Origin: Tubulanus polymorphus
Lineage: Eukaryota; Nemertea; Palaeonemertea; Tubulaniformes; Tubulanidae
Assembly (NCBI RefSeq): GCF_964204645.1
Contig: NC_134033.1
Location: 6,048,231 to 6,112,230, forward strand
DNA: 64,000 bases
Direction: 5' to 3'
In this document: in pieces, positions 43,848 to 58,000 of the stretch
Position numbering within the stretch: the stretch's first letter is position 1
Layout: each line of letters starts with the position of its first letter
The notes under the pieces: generated by a model
What the model was told of the DNA's origin: nothing
Seen by the model: the letters and a program-made list of their open reading frames with translations, nothing else
Database searches by the model: none
Translations under genes and position numbers: made by a program

Positions 43848-44301
43848 AGTGGATATTTAGCCGTATACGGCAAAGTATTTACTCCCGCTATTTTACCGCA
43901 CAGTATTAACTAAAACAGTAGCAATTAAATCAGTATATTGGGTTTAAGGATAGGGTTAGTGTTGAGTGGGTGAGAAGAGGGTCCAGAGGGTTCCGTTTTA
44001 CCCCTAGGGTAGGGATAGGATTCGGGTAAGGTGAAGTACTATACTATAGATAGTTAAACATTTTGATGATTTTCAGCGAGTTCGGTGGTCTAGTGGTATG
44101 ACGCTGTGCTAGTAATTTACTGGCCTGGGTTCGAGTCTCGCTCTATCCGCTCCATCTGACTCTCTGTGCCATCTGTTCTCCACATTTTTTTTAATTTACG
44201 AAGTCGCGCAGCTCTGTGCGCATGCAAATCAGCCAATCAGCGACGATGTACGGTAAAATAGCGGAAATAAATACTCAGCCGTATACGGTAAAATATCCAC
44301 T
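43848..44301. mobile_element. MITE with about 60-bp inverted ends and tRNA-like core
   Basis: Left AGTGGATATTTAGCCGTATACGG through CGCTATTTTACCG matches the complement of the right end (44240-44301). Inside lies a tRNA-like segment (44088-44155) and a CCCTAA-like tract that also occur, inverted, in 490-893. Thus two elements with different end sequences share one core. Confidence 0.65.
44088..44155 (+). ncRNA. tRNA-like sequence (pseudo-tRNA or SINE head)
   Basis: An A-box-like GGTGGTCTAGTGGTATGAC and B box GGGTTCGAGTC have tRNA spacing. The acceptor ends do not pair well, and no clear anticodon stem of five pairs is seen, so I do not call a functional tRNA. Confidence 0.45.
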
Positions 44302-44689
44302 GCGTTTCGATTAAACTTATGGACCAACAATAATATATTTTGGAATGGTGCCCTTTTGAGCAAATGAGAGTGCCTTAGATTGCATTTTATGATTTTGGGG
44401 AATTTATTTGTATTCACATATTGCTTTAGGCCTATTACAGAATGGCAATTATTTCTTATGACTCACAAATTGTGTGCCCTCTTATTTACTTTGTTCCCAA
44501 AATCTTTCAAGGGCATTTGAAAGCTGCGACTACCGCACGTGCTGCATGTGCGACAGTCTGGATCCGCGCCTGTAATTGGCCTAGATTCAATTCCAATTGA
44601 CGTTCATTCTTTCATTCCATGTGTGTAATCCATCCACCAATAGCGCACAACGGGGGCTAGCCACGACTGCTGGGGCACAGCCATAGGCA

Positions 44690-44790
44690 CTTGAATATGG
44701 GCTTTGTTTGATAATGGATAGATATTTATTTAATATTTCACCTGCGATATGTTTATTCCTACTTCGATAATCCGCCATGTTTTATAATGA
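44690..44790 (-). repeat. Dispersed repeat, copy 2
   Basis: Inverse match of 31990-32090, beginning at the ATG at 44778 on the minus strand. It shares GGCGGATTATCGAAGTAGG and CAAAGCCCATA.CAAGTGCC. Confidence 0.55.
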
Positions 44791-44799
44791 GTAACGGAA

Positions 44800-46092
44800 A
44801 AACGAATCGAAATAGGCAATGGCCACAGCCGGAATTGCTAGGACATTTTGAAGTGATTGATTTCCATTGAAAAACAATGAGTTGATGTGGTTCCCAACTC
44901 AAGATCGCAATAGCCTGAGACTGCTTGAAAGAGCAAGTGCCATCAAAATAGAATATTGTGTAAAAGCTATTTTGAAATTTGATATAGGCCTAGGCCTATT
45001 CGCAAATGTCAAATATACTAAACACTGGTTTGAATTTTAGTTCAGCCATTACTGAGAAATCCGACTTATAAATCGGCAACTTCAGCACGTCCTCACTGTT
45101 ATTGTTTATGTTAGCATGTGCGCGTTTCTGACGTCATCTCTGACAAATGCTCACAGCTTCCAGTCATTTCACTAGACATATAGGCCTATGGTATTTTATC
45201 CGTTTGTGGAAGTTTTTAAAATGATAAAATCTTAACATAGTATAGTGTTGCTACTGTTATAAATGACAATTCAATTTAAAATATCTTTATTATTCCATAA
45301 CGCCTTACATTATTGGTTTTGCACAATAAAGATGAAAAAAGAGGTATAAAATATGAGAAATGACATGATAAACGTATATAAGTCTGTGAATGCAGTGAAG
45401 GAATGATCATCTTTCTAAATCAATGTTTATTTATTGTCAATTGTGCATAGGCGAACTAGTGCGCACACGTGCTTGTGTTGATTTTCAGATAATATCGTCA
45501 ATAGAGTCACTGCGGGCTGTATGCAAACTACACAACACCGAGTGAAAGATAAATAAATGACTAATTGACAGATTATTAGAGATTTTCGATCAGTTGAATC
45601 TCAGGTCATTAGGGCCTATAGGCCTATACTAAAGTTAAGTTTCATCTGGTTAGTTAGTACAATTTAGATGGCATTTGCTCTTTAAGTGGCAATTTCTATT
45701 TCATGAGTTCTTTATGCTCTTCAGCATGAGTTTTTTAATTAGTTTAATAAGTACCACTAATCCATGAAGTGTACGCATGCACTAGTTTGCCTTTGAGAAA
45801 ATTAGCCCCTGTTGTTCACTATAGAAAGGTAAATGTACATTCGACAATCTTAAAGTATCCAGTTCGCTGTTCAGTCTTCATGGAAGTTTGTTGTAATGAG
45901 GTTCTGCTGTTTTAGAACTATCAGAACATATCGCAAACAGATTTATCCCGTCCCGTGAAGTTTGTTGCGACAAGGTCCCTCTATAATCTTAGTACGTTTC
46001 GTTTCTTAAAGGGTTTGTGCTCGACTGTATTGTGGTGATCGACAAGAGAATTACGTATCGCCACATTCTGCGATTAGATACCCACCTGCGCG
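44800..46092. other. Upstream region of the HLTF-type gene
   Basis: No coding exon is recognised. The last 150 bases may be 5' UTR. GGCCTA-rich pieces near 44985-45000 and 45180-45190 recur through the window. No clear TATA box is seen. Confidence 0.35.
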
Positions 46093-49000
46093 ATGCCTTG
46101 GGGCCGAAAACGCTGGGGCGGGTGGAAAAGCCGGCCACGGAAGCGCAGATGGTACGACGATGACGTCGGGCGTAGCGAATGGCGACGGATGCGCGATGAT
46201 TTATCGTCGGTGTTCCCGGGCGTGATTAACGCGCCAGGTCCAGCCCCGCCCGACCGCGAGGCGCTACGGCTTGTGATGGAGAGCGACTCCGATGACAACG
46301 AAGGCGTGGATGATTTCAACGGGGAAGAAGTGACGTACGGAACGGTTCGCGGTGACGTCGTCGGTAAACAGTTCTACTCGGGATCGGTGAGTTTACACAG
46401 ATTAAATATATTCCCTATGAACTGCGCTCGATCTCTTGACTCGTAATCGTGGAACTTGGTTCATAAACTAATTAAACCCACACAACTGTGGAACTAGGTT
46501 CTGAGTAAAGTTAAACCCGCATAACTGTGGAACTGGGTCCAGAGTCATAATTACCCGCACAAGTGTGGAAAGAGATCTCGGGTCGAATTAGACCTGCATG
46601 ACTGTGCATTGGGTCCAGAGTCAAATAACTGTGAATCTGGGTCCTGAGTCAAATAAAACTTACACAACTCTGAAACTGGGTCCAGAGTCGAATTAAACCC
46701 TCTCAATTGTTGAACTAGATCTTTGGTCAAATTTTACCACACAACTGTGGAACTGGATCCTGAGTCATAATTACCCACACAATTGTGGAATTAGATCTCA
46801 GGATGAATTACACCTGCATGACTGTGCATTTGGTCAAATTAAACCCACACAACTGTGAAACTGGGTTCAGAGTTAAATTAAACGCACTCAACTTTTGAAC
46901 TAGATCTTGGATCAAATCAAACCACACAACTGGATCCAGAGTCAAATTATTGAATTTAAACCAAGGACCAAACATCCAGGTATAAAACATGACCATTTTC
47001 AAAAGATTACTCGGAACTTACGCGGCCGAGCAACTGCGCTGCTCGGTTTACTGCTCGGACATTCTGCTCGGTTTTGATAAATTAGCCCCGCGCAATATGA
47101 GCTAATTTATCAAAATCTATATGGGCTAATTTATCAAAACCAAGCAGAATGTCCGAGCAGTAAACCGAGCAGCGCAGTTGCTCGGCCGCGTAAGTTCCGA
47201 GCAATCTTTTGAAAATGGGCATGTTTTATAGCTCCAACATCGGCAACTAATTTGTAAAACTTGACCGATGTGCCGGGTTTCATTTCTAGGTAAACACCGG
47301 TGAAATGGTCGCCTTGCAGCGCGAGCCTAACAACTTATATGATAAAAACGCAATACGAGTGACTAATGTAGATGGCGATCAAGTCGGACATATCAAGCGA
47401 CAGTTAGCCGTTCCATTAGCATTTATTATGGACAATGATTTATGTAGAATCGACGCGTAAGTTATTTTCGTGTTGTTACTCAGACAAGCTGCATAACCAC
47501 CGGCCAAGTGGACTAGTTCCATTGGTCTACTGGTTTGCGAGCTTATTTCCTACGTATGAGATCTGGTTTCGATTCCCAGTGAGTGCACGTAATTTCACTG
47601 CCACTTCTAGTATCATTACATTGGTAGAATACCCGATTTTGACCTCGGTAATCCCTCTCATCCTACATGGGCATCAGGACAGAAAATGAAGGGTTAAATA
47701 CATATTGATATATGCCTGGGGACAGCTGAAATTAGAGGCGAGGGCAGTGTTATGCATAGGCCATTCGCGTTGTATTGGTCTACTGGTTAGCACGCTTGCT
47801 TTCTACGTACAAGACCCGGGTTTGATGCCTGGTGAGTGCTCATAATTTGCTGGACTCACTTGCTAACATTACTATCCTGTTTGATGGCTACAATTAGGCA
47901 TGCAAAAGTACATCAGTAATTTCCACTTGAGGGTTCCAACTTGAAAATGAAGTCAATTTCAGCTCATTTTAAATGCCTTTAGGTAGCTTAGCGGGATAAG
48001 GCGTGATACCGTTTTATTCTCTATCAGTACCTAGTGACTGGCGGGTTCAAGTCCTGCTGGCTGCTGATAGTGTGTGGGCGACACTTCAAAGGTTGTGGTG
48101 CCGTTGTGAGGTTAAATGAACAATTCGACTGGGAAACCAAGACATATGTACGGAACCACCTATTATCGCTGCTTTGCATATACATCGTTATTTGATTGAA
48201 TATATTTCAGTACGATACCGAGTGGTTCTACGAACGTGTTTTCGATGCCGGTTCTGTTGACTTTTTGGGGTTCGTCGGAGAATCGCCAGAAAGTTGTCGA
48301 CAAACTGCGCTACTCCGGTTACTACATGACGGAAAGCGCGGCGAATGAGGCTTCGGCGAATAAGAATAAATATCAGTCTCAACCTTCGTCGTCGTCGTCG
48401 TATAGAACTGTGCTGACTACTGCTGAGGTGAGTAAGAAAAGTTGATCCTCACCTGAAAAAAATGAGATACCGGTGGCGTGTCTCTACTGTGGCTAGTGAA
48501 GATCCAATAGGTGTTGCTAGTGTGCAGTAGGACATAAAATTCTAAATACTTCTTGATGTCCCATTGTATACCTCTCATTCAGACGATGAGGATAAATAAA
48601 TTTTTAGAATTTTCATATTTCATTTCAAAGTTTAACTATGATAGCGATAGGGAATTCTACTTGTGGGAATTGAGGATCTGCCTGGTGTCGCTAGTGTGTA
48701 GTTGTAGGACATGAACTGCTGTGTCAATAGAGGATTTACCTTTTTGCAAGTAAGGATCCACCAGGTGTCGCTAATGTGCAGGTGCATCAACTACTGCGCC
48801 AATAGAGGATTCCACTTGTGGCAAGTGAGGATCCACCAGGTGTTACTAGTGTGCAGGACTTCTACTACTGCGGCAACAGAGGATTCCACTCTTCAGTCGA
48901 AGTTCAATCCACGGCCCAGTTCCACAGTTGGAAAATTCAATGAATTCGTTGTTTTTCAGATGAAGAATGAATTGGATAATTTGTTCGAGAATTTGAAAGA

Positions 49001-52000
49001 AGGCGACAAAACGACAGAATCAGAACCGTGCAAGGTAGGTTTAAAATCTTCAACGATGTCAACGATGCAAATTTTCTCTTATCATACAAATCGAATGTTA
49101 ATTTTGATCCAGGTAAAACAGTAGTTAAGAGTTGAAAATCCTGACCTATGTATCTATGTACAAAATTTACGGTAATACCGCTACAAGTTCAGTTGCAGAT
49201 TACAGAAAGTATTTGAGCATTTTGTGGTATGGATTATCTAGTGCGTTTCGGAAAATACAGGGCAATGTTTATACAGGGCAATATAATATACGTGGAAATA
49301 TATTCAATCACATACTGACAAAGCCTATAGCCGGTCTACTCGGGCTTCCCTGTGTCAAGTTCTGCTACATTTTAATTGAAAATGTAATCAACTTCATTGA
49401 TTTAATTAAGTACCAAACTTGGGGAGTAGAAAAGTGAATCTTCTTATTGGAGGTTCATATGGTAATGTTTTGATTTGAATAAAATCTTAGTTCAAAATTG
49501 ATTGAAAGTGACCAATTTTGAAGATATAAGTCTGAGTGGGTGCTCGTCAAGCCATCTGCCAGTGCTGAAGTTCCTCATGAACAATGAAAAGAATTTATGC
49601 TATCAGGAATTGAAAATAATTGTCGGATGACTGGTTCATCTTGTTTAAGTGATCAGAATTTTCTTACTCCCTCACACTCACCATACAGGCTATAGCTACG
49701 AAACTGTTCCCTCATCAGAAACAGGCATTACACTGGATGATCTCGAGAGAAAATCGCGACAATTTGCCGCCGTTTTGGGAGAAACAAAGCAACGGAGAAT
49801 ATTTCAATTCGTTAACGCACTATTCGACCAGACGCAAGCCGAAACCAGTTCGCGGCGGTAAGAAGACATTTCAAAACAATTTCATCGATCCATAGCAGTC
49901 CAGTCAGTACCGAGTTCCCTGATTGTCAACTCGGTTGAATATACACAACAGTGCCAACGCTACCGAGTTATCTGATTGTCAACACATATTTACAATCCCA
50001 AGGCTATGAATTAATTCCCTGATTTTCAACTCGGTGAAATATTTACAGCAGTCTCAACGCTAATGAGCTCCCTGATTTTCAACTCGGTGAAATATGAACT
50101 GTCCCATCACTACCAAGTTCCCTAATTCTCAACTCGGTGAAATATTTACAGCAGTCTCAACGCTACCAAGTTCCCTGATTATGACTCATGAAATTTCGCA
50201 ATAAAATACTTAATTAAAGTCTAAATGTATGTATATGTTTTCAGGTATTCTGGCCGATGATATGGGTCTCGGAAAAACACTTGAGGTCATTGCTTTAATT
50301 CTCAGTAACTTTATCAATGAGAAGCCTCTCGCCGTGCCCGTGGAAGGGTTCCTCCGACAATCTAGGGTAAGTCGTTGATAATTCATACGTAGATGACTGG
50401 TTCTTTGTTTATCCCTGCTCTGACACTTGTCTATAAGGCCAAAAATAGCGGTAGAGCTAAAGATAGAACTACTACAGGTTGTTTTAACTTGGCTTATAAT
50501 GTTTAAGAAAATGTATTTTTCATACCACATGATTTATGTTATTGCTGTAGTCAGCTCAACACGCTATATCAACTCCAATCATAATAATTAATAAGATTAG
50601 AGTTGATGAAAACAGATTCCTGTAATATGGATTCGGGATCCTGAAATTTTTAAGTTCAACGTTAATTAATAGAGCTAGTTCTGACAATGGTCGATTGAAT
50701 CTGGGTCGAGCCATCTGGCAGGATAGTACTACCTTAACCTCGACAAAAACAGAACTGCATTCACAGACACTACTATGAGGTAGTTTCAACTCTTTTAACA
50801 GCCCAACTACGTACCAAAAAATTTCAAAATAATCTCAGAGTATTTCTATTACATTTTGAGTTAAACTACTATTTTGTTGTCAAATTACACTCATGTTCGG
50901 TGAAAAATACTACAATTTGAGATATCATGTAGTCGGGGTCTGGAAATAACTGCATAGTCGAAAACTACTCCGCTTATCGATTACGTCAGTGTATCTATTT
51001 GACTCTAGGTGGCACGTGATATGCGCAGACGGATGTACCGCGCGTCCGGGCGTACGTTTTACAGTCCGCGTAAACGCGATCGTATGAGGGATAACACGTC
51101 TGCCTGTTTGAATCGTTTGAACAACGCCAGACGTAAATTATCCGACAACGAAGACAAACCGACGTCGGCGGTGCCGGGGGATGATTCCGTTACGGCTGCA
51201 GCGACGAGCGGAGTCTGCGCCTATGATTACGACGATTTGCCCGATATAACCGAAGACGGCGATACAGAGATTGATGATTCCTGTTCGACGACAGATGCCG
51301 ATTGTTCCGCTACCGGTGAGTTACGCTTGAATGTCTGGTGTTAAACGGTTCATTTCCAAGTGAAAATGTCTCCGGTCAAGTCTGTATCTTGATGCAGTAA
51401 AATCTCTTTATAATGCCAATGTTGGGACCAATAGAAGACATTATAATGAAATTGGAGTTATAAATCATGGTGTTTTCATTGAATTTCAGTTTAGATCGAG
51501 CAAATTTGTTCTCTGAAAAATATTTGCGTAAGCCAGCAATGACGTTATTACAGACATTGACTGTATGAATGTAGATACTCCTCGGAACGAGTTTGTTGAT
51601 AATTGAAATCGCTTTCGGACGATATTATTTCCAGATGTAGATGAAAACAGTGAAATTATTGATGATGATGATGATGACGGCGATGATGATGTAGTTATCG
51701 AAGATAATGACAAAACTCTCAGCGGCGAAGATGATATCATGAACGACGACGATGATGATGGAAACGTGTTAGTGCGGAAGGAAGATCCCACATTTGCGCC
51801 GTACGAGGCGATGAAAATCAACCCGTATAATTTACCGTCGCGATCACGATCTACAAGGTTCGATTTATGCATATCATATTCTGTGAAAGTCTGTTCTGGT
51901 TGACTCACTTGAACATAACGTTTATAAACCTTTCAGTAAATAACGACACGAGTAGTACTATATAGGTTAACTATTTATTTGACGCACGAGCTTTCGCTAC

Positions 52001-55000
52001 TAATGTAATATATAGAAGCTTCATCGAGGGACTTGTGTTGTTATTTATTCTAAACCCGATATATAAACCCATATATTTAACAATGTTTGACTGGTGCGGC
52101 CATTTTTTAATTGAGAACAAAATTTATGGCTAATTTCCTGGATACACCGCTGTACTAGCAAAATTTGTTATTGATTTACTTTACTTCGTTACTTAAAGAG
52201 TTAGCCGTGCATTTAAACTGTCTGATACTGGCCTGTTAGTTACTCCTTAACCCTGAATCACCCTGTAAATATAACATTCACCCTTTAGCAACTGAATTGC
52301 CCCAAAACTGCCCTGGTGATTAATCCCTAATCCGGATCACACTACAACGGCTTTCAGTAAGTAGATTCTACTCATTTCAAGAACTCAACTATTCCCAAAA
52401 ATATTGAAATACAGTTGACCTCGCATAAGCTGCCACGCTGTAACTCGGACACTCATCAAAGTCTTACAAATTTCAAAATCCCTTGATTTTATTTCTTCAT
52501 CAAATAATATAAAATTCTGTCTATAAGTCGTATAAACAGACAAGTCGCACACTCAAGAATGTGGTTCCATTTCTTTATTTTGCTGCAAATTTAATTGTAA
52601 AAGTCACAGCTGTCGAGTGTATCATACCGATATTCTGTGGTATGAATACAGACGACATGAAATAAATACCTGACAGTCAAGTAGTCCATTTATCGATTGT
52701 TCATATGTCCGTCCGTCCGTAGATGGAATCCAGTTATTTTGGGAAGTTTTGAAGACGCTTCAAGGTAATGTATTGATATTTGGTTTATACATGTATCTAC
52801 CCTAGACACATTTTCAGCCCAAAAACTGGCATCGTCAGATTCAAGATGGCCGACTGGCAGCCATTGTTGTTTGTCAAAATCTGCACTTTTTACACTTTTT
52901 GAGGGAAATTTTGAAGATGCTTTGATCAATTACCTTGATCTTTCGTATATATTTGAATCCCCCAAGGGCCCATCACCATAAGAAAAATGGGTCGATCGGA
53001 CTCAAGATGGCCGTCCTATGACCCTTTTTAGTGCTTTTTTGGCCCAAATTCTGGGTCCTGTAGCTTCCTACTGGTTTGCCATTTCTCATTGCAGGTATTT
53101 GTGATCGGCCAATTATGACGCAATTGGCGGCCATCTTGATATCATCAGTACTCATTTGTAGGTGGGAAAAAGTTTTTCCACATTATATTGATACCTATTG
53201 ATACCTATATTGATATTAAGCATATTTTGTTACCACAATCGATTGCAAAGTTGTAGCTCATGACATCATCTATGATTGTGGTGAGTTTTAAAGGCATTAG
53301 TTATTCTACCAGGGGGCGTTGAATAGTAGAATAACTTAGTATTTCCTTATTAGATTGGTACCTAGGTATATTTTGTAACCATGATCAATTGCAAAGTTGT
53401 AGTTTATAACATGTTCTATGATTTTGGTGAGTGTTAGGCTCATAGGGTTTTGCATATGGTCACCAGGGGGCGTTGAATAGAATTATTTAGTATATCCTTG
53501 TTAAATTGGTAACGAGGCATATTTTGTTATCACAATCAATTACAAGATCGTAATTGCTGACATGTTCTGTGATTGTGGTGAGTTTCAAGGTCATTGGTTT
53601 TTGTATAAGGTCATCAGGGGGTGTTGAATATTGAAATTGTTAGATTGTTGAGCATTGGAAACCACTTCCCAAGTGGGCGTGGTGTCCCTGGACCCCTAGT
53701 TTGGTGAAAAATTTACTCTCCTTCCTGATGGAAACTACTACAATTTAACGTCAGCTAGCCCGGTCTGCTACGTAACGACCCGATATCACCACATCAATTA
53801 CTCATTTATTCTCTGAAGATCTGCAGAAATATCAGTAGTAGAAACGACTTCATTCTTATGATCGTGTGTTTTACTTCGAATGTTTACCGCGCCTTCTGAT
53901 GTGTTGTGGCCGGCGTAAGAAGATAGCTTCAGTTCGTTCGGCTTCATCGTGGTGATGTGAGTTTGATAGAACGAACCCTTTGTGTAGGTTGTTCACAAAA
54001 AATTTGTGTTTGTTTTATCTGTAGAATTGTAAGAAAACCAGCGAAGTATGTTTACAGCAGCGGTGAGGAAAACAATAACGAAGATTCAGGTACGCATACG
54101 TCTGCAGATTTCTCCCTCCCCTTCTCCCATCTACGGTTAGAATTAAATTGACATCCTTGGCCCAGTTACAAAGTCGTGAGTTAGAGTTAACTCCGAGTTA
54201 AAGTTAAAGTTAGTTCATTTTCAATGAGTTAAATCTTAACTCACAACGGTGGAACTGGACCCTTAACGTTTATTTTCCGTTTTGTTTACGTTTAAAACAG
54301 AAATTGATTGGTGTTTAGGATTGAAATTAAACGCATACCGTACTGTGTACATCGTTGAAACGGTTTTAAAACACGTTCCAATCGCGCATACGTCGCGTTT
54401 CAATCGGAATGCCAGACGAGAACGTGAAGCGTTCAACGTGCAAATGATGTGCAATTTTCATTAAGTTAATTCTAAGCTGTACCGTCTATTAGGATCTATT
54501 CTCTTGCCTCCATCCTTGACCTTCCCATCTGTCTCTCGGAACTTTCATGAACTACTTAGGAACAATGTCGTATTCATGTAACTGATCTCTCTAGTGTTCT
54601 CGGTATGCTGGAATCTTAAAGGAACAATTATCTATATATTGATACGAAACAATGTACCAAATAGTGTCGCCGTGGAGAAGAATTGGACCTTGAATATTTG
54701 TGTGGTAGTCAATCATTGTATAAACTAATGCAACGGGTATAAACGGATGTGAAAATATTCATAGGGGGGCCAAACGGAGACATAGATTTTAGATGGCCTG
54801 ACTTAATTCCATTGCGAACAAATTGAACAGTTTGAAGTTCTGGGCCAAAGACAATCACCCGTGGTTTCCACAGTTATTACTCTAGTCAGCATTGATAGAA
54901 TGTCGACATCCACTCTGGTAGGGGTAGCAGATATTTTATAAGGGTTGACTGATTTTCTGAGGGAGCCGCACTGTGCGGAGAACACTGATCTCATCTAACT

Positions 55001-58000
55001 TTAAAATCGGAAGTAAAAAAATTGTCCCGAGATTTTTCATTCGCTTGGTCTTAAAATCGAAAGCATTCATATCACACTTAAATTCTTCATTCTTTCAGTG
55101 GAAAAAGAAGACGGAAAAGAGAAACAACCAAATGAAGAAGAAACACCGATTGCTTTTACTTCCGAGGCAGTGGTGGCGCCATCTACCGCATTAGTGGATA
55201 CAGCGACGGCCAAAACTCTCGCCGCGAACGTCAACGGTGCGATGGAACTCGAAGTGCAAGTTACAGCGACGCTTCGATCGAAAAAAGACAACGCGATCGT
55301 GTCATCTACGACACAATCGTCGACTGTGGAATTAGAAAACGTAACGAATGAATTAGTCGTCATGTCTGCAACGCGTACTGCCGTGTTGGACGCGATGTCG
55401 CCGAACCCTAGTTCGTCTCCCAGTTCTTCATCGAAAGAGATAGAACTGCGAGGTCGCGCGCCTGAAATAGGCGTCGTAGCAGCGGCAGAGACATTGTTAA
55501 CGTTGCCGGTGGCGGCCGCGACGCAGCCAGCTTCTTGCGACGTAAACACTGCGTCGCAAACTGTCCCGATGCCAGATTCGTTAGACCCGCCTAGGACAAA
55601 AACTGGCTCAATGCTAGATGCGGTAAACCCTTTAGCAGCTAAAACTGGCTTGATGCCAGATCCGGTAAACCCATTTGCAACTGAAACTGGCGCGGTGCCA
55701 GATTCGGTGAACCCGTCGGCAACAAAAAGTGATCCGATATCAGGACCACCAAACCCGTCTGCTACAAAGCCTGTTTTCGAGGTGAATACATCGTCAGCAA
55801 TAAACCATGAATCACAGACAGTCAAAACTCAGACGATTGAAGCGCGATCGATGTCTCGGCCAAGGAGGTGAGTAGCAAAAAAGTCGTGGACGTGAAACTT
55901 AAGTTCCGCTGTGTGAGTTGGTTTCACATTCAAGATTGATCAATTTTCAACTATACAGTCAAACTCTCAGTTAATTTGTCATGAGATAAGTTGTCAGATT
56001 ACTTCAGTTGTCTCTATTCTTGAGTCTCAATTTGCATTTCTAATTCAACTAACCTTTTCTCATGCAGGAATGCCCGGAAACCGGCCCGATTTCTCGACGA
56101 TGGCGAAACGGAGAATCATTCTACGCATATTCCAGACAAGTCGGAAATGACTAAAAAGACCAGAGGGAGACGTAAAAAGAGGAAATCTGATGAAGACGAC
56201 GAGGACTGGAAACCAGCAGAAAAGTTTATAAAAACCGAAACGTCATTTCCAGGCCTCCAATCAACAGGTCAGTAGAACATGATTGTAATTCTGACATCAT
56301 GGCTGGGTGACTGACCCTCGACTCGGGTTCCACAGGTCTAAGTTCAGATTCTTGAATTCAGATTGGGATTTGAGCAAAATCAATTCCAAGACCTGGTATT
56401 CCTGGAAATTCAGGGTTATTATAGGCTTTTCCTGGAAAACTCCTGGTATTTCAGGATCTTGGTCATCTGAAAATTTTCTACTTACGTTTTTGGTCAGTCT
56501 CATTTTCAAAGTTTAGTCTTGTGAATTTTGATTTGTGAAGTGTCTATACTATGTATGTTTGTAGAGCATTTGGCTCAAGTCTTCATAATTAGGCAATTAG
56601 TAATCACCATGATAAGATAAAAACCCACTATCTACAGATTAAAAGAATTTAAAAACAATAATTTATTTATTAAATCTAAAATATATATAAGACACGACGT
56701 TTCGACCTCACCCTAGAGATCATCGTCAGGTAACTTTTATCTTACTATCCGTTCACCACGTTTGAGTGTGGTTATCGTTCTAGTAATCATCATTATTCCA
56801 CCATTAAATTATGGACAGTTTTAAACAAGGGTATGTGTAATTTAGATAATGACTCATGTAGACACAGATCTTGGACTGCCTCTGTTAAATGGATTTAGCT
56901 TGAACAGATAAAATGATACAATCATAACAGTGATTCTAGCTGGGGGTGACCAAAATTAATTGTCTGATTGCTCTAAGGGTGAAAAAATAGTCCCAACACT
57001 AAATGTTTACAGGAAGTCTGGGGCCGGTTGCTCAATGGTTGGTTGAGATAACTGGTAGATAATTTCTTAACCAACGGTTAAGAGTTTAACCAACCTTTGA
57101 GCAGCCGGCCCCCTGAACTCAGTGAAATATCCACAGCAGTCTCAATGCTATCTATTGCACAGGTTTTACCATCCTAAAAATCTCATTGATTGTATTCTTT
57201 CAGATCCACCTTTGCCAAATCTGGTTCTTCCTAAACCCGAACCAGTTACACCTGTTTCATCAGGAGCTTCTACGCCGGCTGTATCGGATCCACCTTTACC
57301 GAATCTGGTTCTTCCTAAACCCGAACCGGTCACACCTGTCTCATCGGGAGCTTCAACATTTGCTGTATTGGATCCACCTTTACTGAATTTGGTTCTTCCT
57401 AAACCCGAAACAGTTACACCTGTCTCATCGCGAACTACTACTATACCCGTATTGGATCTGCCTTCACCGAATCTGGTTCTCCCTCAACCCGAGCTAGTAA
57501 CACCTGGTTCAACCAACTCACATTCTGTAGCTGAAGACAAAACATCTCTCCCATTGTCAACTGGTGCTAATCGAAATGTGCAATTCATCAACTCGACGAA
57601 GCCTGCGACCGCGACGAGTCTCGTCGTCTACGGTAACGGTTTCGATGTATTAGATTCGTCGAAAGTTCCATCGGCGATCAACGAAGAAATCGTTTGCGAC
57701 GACGGTACCGATAGTAGCGATCGTCGAAAGGTTATTTACGACGGCCCGCCGCGCACGACATCGCCGATAGCCATCAGCGACGAGTCGGACGACGCTGTAG
57801 CCGCCCCGACCGTATTGTCGAGCGATAATTCGCCCGACGTGAGCGTGACGAAGATCACGACGAATAAACGACGAAGTTCGAGTCGCGATAAGAAGGATCC
57901 CGTCTACGTTATCGATTCCGACGACGATTTCGATTTGCCGGATGTGTCGGCGATGTTCGCGCGATTCGACAGACCGGCGCCCCAACCATCTGCGACTGTT

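Noticed and set aside
44088-44155. Functional tRNA gene
   Set aside because: A and B boxes are present, but acceptor and anticodon stems do not pair convincingly, and the segment lies inside a TIR element.
46445-46960. CRISPR-like array
   Set aside because: Units are contiguous and diverged without unique spacers, in an animal intron; it is a minisatellite.
55067-55825. 252-codon open frame on the minus strand
   Set aside because: Antisense shadow of the repetitive HLTF exon 10.
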